A stretch of 6,043 bases of DNA, taken from positions 1-6,043 of the forward strand of contig CAJMRZ010000098.1 in NCBI GenBank assembly GCA_905215945.1. The letters are read 5' to 3'. The stretch is from an uncultured bacterium (lineage in GTDB: Bacteria; Actinomycetota; Coriobacteriia; Coriobacteriales; Coriobacteriaceae). The notes below the pieces were generated by a model. The model worked only from the letters and a program-made list of their open reading frames with translations. It searched no databases and was not told where the DNA came from. Position 1 is the first letter of the stretch. Every line of letters begins with the position of its first letter. The translations under genes were made by a program, and so were the position numbers. Below are positions 1 to 4,852 of the stretch, one piece after another.

Positions 1-1
1 A

Positions 2-133
2 CCATACGCAAGGTATCGGTCTTCGGCACAAGCTGTCCCAGTGTATCCGTGGCTTTTCTTGTTGGTGGCTATCTGCGCAGTGGTGCCAATAGTATTTTGC
101 GGAAGATCTACCTCTCGCTTGGCTTGGAAGTAG
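2..133 (+). CDS. Possible C-terminal fragment of a membrane protein (5' end outside window)
   Basis: An open frame enters from the left edge and ends at TAG 131-133. It encodes about 43 residues, with one strongly hydrophobic run (YPWLFLLVAICAVVPIVF) followed by a basic tail (GRSTSRLAWK). That pattern fits a last transmembrane helix with a cytoplasmic positive end. It would overlap the 3' end of the minus-strand glycosyltransferase by 26 bases, tail to tail. Codons such as AGG, AGA, ATA and GGA are frequent and differ from the GC-ending codons of the neighbours, so it may belong to a lower-GC surface-polysaccharide block. The family cannot be recognised from this fragment. Another + frame is also open here and a minus-strand start is possible, so the call is tentative. 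Confidence 0.35.
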   Translation, partial: PYARYRSSAQAVPVYPWLFLLVAICAVVPIVFCGRSTSRLAWK

Positions 134-1079
134 GGTGGCCGGGCTGGTCGTCGTAGGCGTATTTGCTGTACACGTTGACCTCCCACTGCTTTTTTTCGAC
201 CTTTGCTACAGAATCTAGGATGAAGCCGGTCGCAAGGCTCAGGCCGCACAGGAACATAAACGAGGCGGCGAGCATAGCGGTGGGGAAGCGCGGGACGAGG
301 CCGGTCTGGAAATATTCGACAACGATGGGCATGCCCAGGGCGAGGCCGAATACCGCGAACAGAAGCGCTACGAGGCTGAAGAACTTCAGCGGGCGGTAGT
401 CCTTGAACAGCGTGCCGATCATCGCAACGACTTTAATGCCGTCGCTCACTGTGTTGAGTTTGGACTCGGAACCCTCGGGACGGTCGCGGTACTCGATGGG
501 CACATCTTTGATGCGCCAGCGGTGGTCGACGGCGTGGATCGAGAGCTCGGTTTCGATCTGAAAGCCCTCGGAAAGCACTGGGAAGGTTTTAACGAACGGG
601 CGGCTCATGGCGCGGTAGCCGGTCATGACGTCATCGAAGCTGTAGCCATAGATCCACTTGATCATGGCGCGGACCAGATTGTTGCCAAAGCCGTGGAAGG
701 CGCGCTTGTTTTCCTCGGCGTAGGTGCCGTTTGAAAGGCGATCGCCTACGGTCATGTCGGCCGTACCGTTAAGGATGGGCTCGCAGAGGGCCTTGGCCGC
801 CTCGGCGGGGTAGGTGTCGTCGCCGTCGACCATCAGGTAGCAATCGGCGTCGATGTCGCGAAACATCTGGCGGCATACGTTGCCCTTTCCCTGACGGGGC
901 TCAAAGCGGACCGTGGCGCCGTGCTCGGTGGCGATGCGTGAGGTATCGTCCGACGAGTTGTTGTCATAGACATAGACCGTCGCTTGCGGAAGCTCGCGGT
1001 GAAAGTCGTCGATGACTTTGCCGATCGTGGGCGCTTCGTTGTAGCAGGGGATGATGACGGCGATGGATTCAGAATTCAC
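108..1079 (-). CDS. Family 2 glycosyltransferase, polyprenyl-phosphate/DPM-like, membrane-anchored
   Basis: This 323-residue protein is a GT-A fold glycosyltransferase that probably moves a sugar from a nucleotide donor to a lipid carrier or growing glycan at the inner face of the membrane. The N-terminus has the family 2 start VIIPCYNE (8-15), then DNNSSDDT (39-46) and the metal/nucleotide-binding MVDGDDTYP (83-91, a DxD-type site). Later come DDVMTGYRAMSR (149-160) and GFQIETELS (172-180), typical of dolichyl-phosphate-mannose-synthase-like enzymes. Two hydrophobic helices lie near 232-254 and 266-288, as in GtrB-like proteins, followed by a short polar tail. The start is GTG, preceded by AAGGAG at 1086-1091 with 6-7 bases of spacing. 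It is divergent from the ABC exporter, which supports a role in surface polysaccharide assembly. Family membership is clear; donor and acceptor are unknown. Confidence 0.93.
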   Translation of the reverse strand: MNSESIAVIIPCYNEAPTIGKVIDDFHRELPQATVYVYDNNSSDDTSRIATEHGATVRFEPRQGKGNVCRQMFRDIDADCYLMVDGDDTYPAEAAKALCEPILNGTADMTVGDRLSNGTYAEENKRAFHGFGNNLVRAMIKWIYGYSFDDVMTGYRAMSRPFVKTFPVLSEGFQIETELSIHAVDHRWRIKDVPIEYRDRPEGSESKLNTVSDGIKVVAMIGTLFKDYRPLKFFSLVALLFAVFGLALGMPIVVEYFQTGLVPRFPTAMLAASFMFLCGLSLATGFILDSVAKVEKKQWEVNVYSKYAYDDQPGHPTSKPSER

Positions 1080-1109
1080 TCAATGCTCCTTATACGTTCA
1101 ATCCTTGAA

Positions 1110-1138
1110 AGTATAGCCGTTTGGGCTTGGCATCCTAA
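1110..1138 (-). promoter_or_regulatory. Predicted promoter of the glycosyltransferase gene
   Basis: Read on the minus strand, TATACT (1110-1115) matches the -10 consensus at five of six positions. A weak -35 candidate, TTAGGA (1133-1138), lies 17 bases upstream. Transcription would start near 1103, leaving a leader of about 24 bases that contains the Shine-Dalgarno. The -10 is convincing by eye, the -35 is not. Confidence 0.4.
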
Positions 1139-1194
1139 GATGTGGGTTAGTTCTCCAGTTTTGTTGCGCGAATCGTTTGCATGGCCGTCGGGTC

Positions 1195-1200
1195 TATACT
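1195..1200 (+). promoter_or_regulatory. Predicted -10 box of the ABC exporter operon
   Basis: TATACT lies 45 bases before the permease GTG start and would give a leader of roughly 33 bases. No good -35 hexamer is visible 16-18 bases upstream (ATCGTT-like sequence), so the promoter may be weak or activator-dependent. It mirrors the TATACT facing the other way at 1110-1115. Confidence 0.35.
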
Positions 1201-1224
1201 GTTCGTTTGTCAACGATTACGAGT

Positions 1225-1231
1225 AAAGGAG
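1225..1231 (+). promoter_or_regulatory. Ribosome binding site that fixes the permease start
   Basis: AAAGGAG lies 8 bases before GTG 1240. The reading frame extends further upstream to a TTG at 1177, but that codon lies upstream of the likely -10 box and has no Shine-Dalgarno. GTG 1240 is therefore the supported start. Confidence 0.75.
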
Positions 1232-1239
1232 TTGCATCC

Positions 1240-2085
1240 GTGTCGGATCAGACAAAGCAACAAGAAACTCGCAGTCTGCCTGCGACGTTTGCTAAGAACG
1301 AATTTGAGAAGGACGCGTTTATCCTTCGTCAGCTGGTTACCAAGGATTTTAAGATCAAGTATCGCCGTAGCGTTCTGGGCGTCGCATGGTCGGTGCTCAA
1401 CCCGCTGCTGATGATGATCGTCATGGCCATCGTGTTCTCGACGATTTTTGGCCAGGGCCGCAATGGCTCAATGACGCCCGAGATGTACCCGCTGTACTTG
1501 ATCGTGGGTAACATTACCTTTGCCGTCATGTCCGAGTCTACGAACCAGGCCCTGACGTCGATCGTGGGCGCTGCCCCTCTGCTCAAGAAGGTTAAGGTGC
1601 ACCGCTGGGTCTTCCCGGTGCAGAAGGTGCTCTTCTCGCTGGTCAACTTTGCCTTCTCGCTGGTCGCCGTCGCCATCGTCATGCTGTGGTTCCGCGTTAT
1701 GCCTTCTTGGCACCTGATTCTGTTGCCGGTTTGCCTGCTGCTGCTTATGTGCTTCTGCATGGGCCTGGGCATGATGCTCTCTGCCCTTACGGTCTTCTTC
1801 CGCGACGTTATGCATCTGTGGAGCGTCGTCATTACGGCGTGGACTTACATTACGCCCATCTTCTGGACGACTGACTATATTGCGCAAATGCCGCATCTCG
1901 TGCGTATCTTGATGTATGCGAACCCCATGTTCAACTACCTGCAGTTTATGCGCGATATCTTCCTGTTCCAGACTACGCCCTCGCTTATGACGTTTGGCAT
2001 GTGCGTCGCTTGGGCGGTCCTTGCGCTTGTTATTGGCTACACCGTGTTCCATAAGTCCGAGCGCAAGTTCATCCTCTACATCTAA
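1240..2085 (+). CDS. ABC-2 type permease of a polysaccharide/teichoic-acid exporter (TagG/Wzm-like)
   Basis: This 281-residue integral membrane protein is the channel half of an ABC exporter that flips or pushes a lipid-linked polysaccharide across the cytoplasmic membrane. Its N-terminus carries the family hallmark, an amphipathic segment LRQLVTKDFKIKYRRSVLG (about 29-47) leading into the first helix (AWSVLNPLL). About six hydrophobic segments follow, near 49-70, 84-104, 129-150, 158-182, 193-211 and 253-271. The conserved FFRDVMHLW (186-194) and the late ITPIFW (204-209) are typical of ABC2_membrane proteins of O-antigen, capsule and wall teichoic acid export. The length is normal for TagG/Wzm/RfbA proteins. 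It is followed at once by its ATPase, whose Shine-Dalgarno overlaps this stop codon. The exported polymer cannot be told from sequence. Confidence 0.93.
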   Translation: MSDQTKQQETRSLPATFAKNEFEKDAFILRQLVTKDFKIKYRRSVLGVAWSVLNPLLMMIVMAIVFSTIFGQGRNGSMTPEMYPLYLIVGNITFAVMSESTNQALTSIVGAAPLLKKVKVHRWVFPVQKVLFSLVNFAFSLVAVAIVMLWFRVMPSWHLILLPVCLLLLMCFCMGLGMMLSALTVFFRDVMHLWSVVITAWTYITPIFWTTDYIAQMPHLVRILMYANPMFNYLQFMRDIFLFQTTPSLMTFGMCVAWAVLALVIGYTVFHKSERKFILYI

Positions 2086-2090
2086 GGAGT
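2084..2090 (+). promoter_or_regulatory. Ribosome binding site of the ATPase gene, overlapping the permease stop codon
   Basis: AAGGAGT begins inside the TAA stop (2083-2085) of the permease. It sits 6-7 bases before ATG 2097 but only about 4 before an in-frame GTG at 2094, which favours the ATG. The arrangement implies translational coupling, useful for a complex with fixed subunit ratio. Confidence 0.65.
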
Positions 2091-2096
2091 GCTGTG

Positions 2097-2864
2097 ATGA
2101 CTGAATCTGTTGTTGATTACAGCGAGCAGCCTCTGGCTGTCGAGGTCGACGACGTCACCATGATCTTTAACATGGCGTCCGAGTCGCTGACCAACCTCAA
2201 GGAGTACTTCATCAAGCTTGCCAAGCACGAGCTGTTCTTTGAGGAGTTTAGGGCGCTCAAGCATATCTCGTTTGATATTCATCGTGGCGAGGTCGTGGGT
2301 CTGGTCGGCACCAATGGTTCCGGTAAGTCTACGATGCTCAAGATTATCGCCGGTGTGCTTGAGCCAAGCGAGGGCAGCGTTAAGGTGCACGGTAACATTG
2401 CGCCGCTGATTGAGCTTGGTGCCGGCTTTGACCCCGAGCTGACCGCCCGCGAGAACATCTATCTGAACGGCGCCCTGCTCGGCTATACCAAGGAGTTCAT
2501 CGACGCCAACTTTGACGGCATTATCGAGTTCGCTGAGCTGCAGAACTTTGTCGATATGCCGCTTAAGAACTTCTCCTCGGGCATGGTGGCGCGTATCGCC
2601 TTTGCAATCGCGACGATTACCGAGCCCGATATTCTGATCGTTGACGAGACGCTGTCCGTCGGTGATGTGTTCTTCCAGCAGAAGTGCGAGGCCCGCATCC
2701 AGCACTTTATCCAGAGCGGCGACGTGACGGTTCTGTTCGTTTCGCACTCCATGGAGCAGGTTGAGCGCATCTGCCAGCGTGCCGTTTGGATTGAGAAGGG
2801 TGACCTTCGCATGGACGGCCCGGTCAGTGAGGTCTGCAAGGCGTATCGCGAGCAGTTCAACTAG
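2097..2864 (+). CDS. ATPase subunit of a polysaccharide/teichoic-acid ABC exporter (TagH/Wzt-like, short form)
   Basis: This 255-residue cytoplasmic protein powers the permease encoded just upstream. It has Walker A GTNGSGKST (71-79), the Wzt/TagH-specific segment IELGAGFDPELTARENIYL (105-123) in place of an ordinary Q-loop region, the variant ABC signature FSSGM (159-163), Walker B ILIVDE (179-184), D-loop SVGD (187-190) and switch histidine H217 in VSHS. The N-terminal stretch before the core (about 25-50) is the usual linker of this subfamily. The protein stops soon after the nucleotide-binding domain, so it lacks the C-terminal carbohydrate-binding domain of longer Wzt proteins that read a terminal sugar cap. 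A GTG at 2094 is an alternative start adding one residue. The function as exporter ATPase is secure; the substrate is not. Confidence 0.94.
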   Translation: MTESVVDYSEQPLAVEVDDVTMIFNMASESLTNLKEYFIKLAKHELFFEEFRALKHISFDIHRGEVVGLVGTNGSGKSTMLKIIAGVLEPSEGSVKVHGNIAPLIELGAGFDPELTARENIYLNGALLGYTKEFIDANFDGIIEFAELQNFVDMPLKNFSSGMVARIAFAIATITEPDILIVDETLSVGDVFFQQKCEARIQHFIQSGDVTVLFVSHSMEQVERICQRAVWIEKGDLRMDGPVSEVCKAYREQFN

Positions 2865-2866
2865 GT

Positions 2867-2872
2867 TATAAT
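2867..2872 (+). promoter_or_regulatory. Predicted -10 box of the tRNA-Arg gene
   Basis: A perfect TATAAT begins three bases after the ATPase stop codon. It would start transcription about 40 bases before the mature tRNA 5' end, leaving a leader for RNase P to remove. No convincing -35 is visible 16-18 bases upstream (TATCGC-like sequence within the ATPase gene). Read-through from the exporter operon could also supply the tRNA, since no terminator lies between them. Confidence 0.45.
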
Positions 2873-2918
2873 TACTTGCGCCTGACAGGCTTGCGCTTGC
2901 TTGGGCGTGCGGCTATTT

Positions 2919-2995
2919 GCTCCATTAGCTCAGTTGGATAGAGCAGGGGACTTCTAATCCCAAGGTCGACGGTTCGAATCCGCCATGGAGCACCA
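2919..2995 (+). tRNA. tRNA-Arg (anticodon TCT)
   Basis: This is a 77-base tRNA reading AGA (and perhaps AGG) codons. The acceptor stem GCTCCAT/ATGGAGC pairs at all seven positions, with discriminator A and an encoded CCA (2993-2995). The D stem is GCTC/GAGC with a 9-base loop. The anticodon loop CTTCTAA (2951-2957) places TCT at 2953-2955. The T loop TTCGAAT is standard. Two stem positions do not pair: G27-A43 at the top of the anticodon stem (2946/2962) and A50-C64 in the T stem. The remaining structure is complete, so I treat it as functional. A terminator follows 9 bases later. Confidence 0.95.
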
Positions 2996-3004
2996 TCGTT
3001 TATT

Positions 3005-3037
3005 AAGCCCAGACCGCTTGGTGGTCTGGGCTTTTTT
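3005..3037 (+). terminator. Intrinsic terminator after tRNA-Arg
   Basis: An 11-bp perfect stem, AAGCCCAGACC (3005-3015) with GGTCTGGGCTT (3023-3033), has a 7-base loop and is followed by a run of six T (3032-3037). It ends the tRNA transcript and probably any read-through from the exporter operon. On the minus strand the stem is followed only by TTAATAAA, so it may act weakly for the convergent aro operon. The following 62 bases up to 3099 show nothing else. Confidence 0.9.
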
Positions 3038-3099
3038 CATCTTGTGTGCTGCTGGAGCCGAGCGCGAGCAAGCCGCTGCTGTTTGTTGGGGTTGGCATT

Positions 3100-3537
3100 T
3101 TACTTTTCGAGATACTCCCTCAGCAGCTCCAGCGCGTGGGCGTAGCCCTGTAGGCCCTCGCCGGTGATGGTGGCGAAGCAGGCTAGGCGTGCATAGCTCA
3201 CCTGGCGGAAGTCCTCGCGGGTCTCGACGGCGCTGATGTGGACCTCGACGGCAGGGATGGCGACGGCCTTGAGGGCGTCGAGGATCGCGACGCTCGTATG
3301 CGTATAGGCGGCCGGGTTTATGACGATGCCGTCGACCTTGCCGTAGGCCTCCTGGATCTTGTCGACGATGCTGCCCTCGTGGTTAGACTGGAAGACCTCG
3401 ACCTCGTCGAAGCCCTGTGCGGCGCCCGCTTCCTGGCAAATCTGGACCAGGCGGTCGTAGTTGTCGCTGCCATAGATGCCCGGCTCGCGAATGCCGAGCA
3501 TGTTTAGATTGGGGCCGTTGATGACGAGTGCTTTCAT
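3100..3537 (-). CDS. aroQ: 3-dehydroquinate dehydratase, type II
   Basis: This 145-residue cytosolic enzyme removes water from 3-dehydroquinate to give 3-dehydroshikimate, the third step of the shikimate pathway; the family is usually a dodecamer. The type II motifs are all present: GPNLNMLGIREPGIYG (8-23) with N10, R17 and catalytic Y22; QSNHEG (50-55); INPAAYTHTS (73-82) with N74 and H80; and EVHISAVETREDFR (98-111) with catalytic H100, S102 and R111. The residue after HIS is Ala103, where the usual motif has Asn. The length is normal. The reading frame runs further upstream, but ATG 3535-3537 starts exactly at the family N-terminus and has AAGGAA at 3544-3549, about 6 bases away. It is the last gene of a minus-strand set after pheA and aroE-aroK, whose product supplies the next two steps. 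Confidence 0.96.
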   Translation of the reverse strand: MKALVINGPNLNMLGIREPGIYGSDNYDRLVQICQEAGAAQGFDEVEVFQSNHEGSIVDKIQEAYGKVDGIVINPAAYTHTSVAILDALKAVAIPAVEVHISAVETREDFRQVSYARLACFATITGEGLQGYAHALELLREYLEK

Positions 3538-3558
3538 GGTTGCTTCCTTTGCGGTTGA

Positions 3559-3599
3559 AAAACCACCACAAAGGTGCCTGTCCCCTTTGTGGTGGTTTT
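3559..3599. repeat. 16-bp perfect inverted repeat between aroE-aroK and aroQ (hairpin)
   Basis: The arms AAAACCACCACAAAGG (3559-3574) and CCTTTGTGGTGGTTTT (3584-3599) are exact reverse complements around a 9-base loop, TGCCTGTCC. It begins 2 bases after the aroE-aroK stop and ends 21 bases before the aroQ ATG, with the aroQ Shine-Dalgarno in between. On the minus strand the stem ends in five T, so it could act as an intrinsic terminator or attenuator, or as an mRNA-stabilising or processing hairpin. The arm and loop sequence also resembles dispersed REP-like palindromes. There is no room for a separate aroQ promoter after it. Confidence 0.75.
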
Positions 3600-3601
3600 G
3601 G

Positions 3602-4852
3602 TTAGAGAGCGGGTGGGAGGGTGTCGAGGAGGGCATGGGCGGTGTTGGCGGCGCAGTCGCGTGAGTCGATGATGTAGTCGGCCCAGGCGCGGTAGCGCGG
3701 CATACGCTGCTCGGCCAGCTTGTCGATGCCATCGCGGGCGGTGATGGGGCGGCCCTTGTGGGCGAGCTCGTCGAGCTTGCGGTTGAGCATCACGATCTGG
3801 CTGTTTTGGTGCAGCAGAGGGTAGTTCTCGTCGCGCGTAACCACGCCGCCGCCGGTGGAGAGCACCAAGCCGCTGCGCTTGGAGATGTCGGCCAGGGCCG
3901 CCGTCTCCTGCTCGCGGAAGGCCGCCTCGCCGCACTTGATGATAAAGTCGGCGCAGGGCATGCCCAGGCGCTCCTCGAGGGCGCGATCGAGATCGATGTG
4001 CTCGCGGCCCGTGAGCTGGGCGATCTGCTCGCCCACGCGGGTTTTGCCCGAACCCGGCATGCCGATCAGCGCGATGTTCTGTTCGCGACGTGACAAGCGC
4101 TCCGTTACGTCCAGGATCCTCTCGCGCGGGGTGGCTTTGCCGGTATAGCGCTCGACAGCTTGTGCCGCCTGGGCAACAAGCATAAGCAGGCCGCCGATGC
4201 AGGGGATGCCGCGGCGCTCGGCCTCGAGCATCAGGCCCGTGCGGGCGGGGTTGTAGACAATGTCGATGACGCCCTCGAGTGCATCGAGGCCTTCGAGCGT
4301 GCAGGGAGCGTCGGGGCAGTGGGGGAACATGCCGGCAGGCGTGCAGTTGACAAGCAACGCGGCATCTGACTGCAGTGCGAGGTTACCGTAGTTGACCTCG
4401 CTTGTGCGGCCCACGGGCACTACGGTGGCGCCAAGGTCACCGAGCACCATGCTGGCCGTGGTGCCGGCACCACCGGTGGCACCGAGCACAAGGACCTTCT
4501 TGTCGGTAACCTCTACACCCAGCTCCTCGACCAGGCACCGAAAACCAAAGTAGTCGGTGTTGTCGCCGCGCAGGCGACCGTCAGGTAGGCGTGTGATGGT
4601 GTTGACGTTGCCCATGCGCTCGGCCAGGGGACTCAACTCGTCCAGGTAGTCCATGACGGCGCGCTTGTAGGGGATGGTCACGTTGGTGCCCTCCCATTCG
4701 TCGCCGGTCATAAAGACCTCAAGATCCTCGGGCTCTCGCTCAAAACGCACGTACTCGAGCCCCGCGAGCTCCTTGTAGATGGTCGGGGTGTAGCTGTGGC
4801 CCAGCACGCGGCCCAGGACGCCGTAGGGACGGGTTGCGGCGGTATCGGTCAT
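3602..4852 (-). CDS. aroE-aroK: Bifunctional shikimate dehydrogenase-shikimate kinase fusion
   Basis: This 416-residue cytosolic protein carries two consecutive shikimate-pathway enzymes. Residues 10 to about 250 are AroE (3-dehydroshikimate plus NADPH to shikimate): GHSYTP (18-23), NVTIPYK with catalytic K63 (57-63), GNVNT (81-85), GDNTD with D100 (96-100), the dinucleotide loop GATGGAG (124-130), R149 in VGRTS favouring NADP, NCTPAGMFP (169-177) and Q228. Residues about 258-416 are AroK (shikimate plus ATP to shikimate 3-phosphate): Walker A GMPGSGKT (264-271), DLD (287-289), GEAAFREQE with R313, GGG (334-336), lid KGRPI with R368, and R383 in RMPRY. All expected catalytic and binding residues appear present in both halves. 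The second serine of the usual HSxSP shikimate-binding motif is Thr22. The ATG directly abuts the pheA stop (TAGATG), with GGAGG 8 bases upstream inside pheA, so translation is probably coupled. Confidence 0.95.
   Translation of the reverse strand: MTDTAATRPYGVLGRVLGHSYTPTIYKELAGLEYVRFEREPEDLEVFMTGDEWEGTNVTIPYKRAVMDYLDELSPLAERMGNVNTITRLPDGRLRGDNTDYFGFRCLVEELGVEVTDKKVLVLGATGGAGTTASMVLGDLGATVVPVGRTSEVNYGNLALQSDAALLVNCTPAGMFPHCPDAPCTLEGLDALEGVIDIVYNPARTGLMLEAERRGIPCIGGLLMLVAQAAQAVERYTGKATPRERILDVTERLSRREQNIALIGMPGSGKTRVGEQIAQLTGREHIDLDRALEERLGMPCADFIIKCGEAAFREQETAALADISKRSGLVLSTGGGVVTRDENYPLLHQNSQIVMLNRKLDELAHKGRPITARDGIDKLAEQRMPRYRAWADYIIDSRDCAANTAHALLDTLPPAL

Noticed and set aside
1..29. Possible minus-strand gene starting at GTG 27-29 (V-P-K-T-D-T-L-R-M...) and leaving the window
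   Set aside because: Only a weak GGGA stands before the start and too few codons are visible to judge; the hydrophobic + frame is somewhat more persuasive, though this stays open.
1177..1239. Upstream extension of the permease to TTG 1177
   Set aside because: It would cover the likely -10 box and has no Shine-Dalgarno; GTG 1240 has AAAGGAG at ideal spacing and fits the family N-terminus.
1468..2052. Minus-strand open frame opposite the permease
   Set aside because: Its product is very rich in H, R, Q and E, as expected from the complement of hydrophobic codons, and it lacks a start signal.
2082..2747. Minus-strand open frame opposite the ATPase
   Set aside because: No family motif or Shine-Dalgarno; the + strand frame contains all ABC ATPase motifs.
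2875..2896. Direct repeat CTTGCGC and small GCCT-GAC-AGGC hairpin before the tRNA
   Set aside because: Too short to be distinguished from chance, and the hairpin has no T-run to act as a terminator for the exporter genes.
3538..3732. N-terminal extension of aroQ through the hairpin into aroK
   Set aside because: The extra 65 residues are S/T/P-rich shadow sequence of aroK and the hairpin; the type II dehydroquinase N-terminus begins at ATG 3537.
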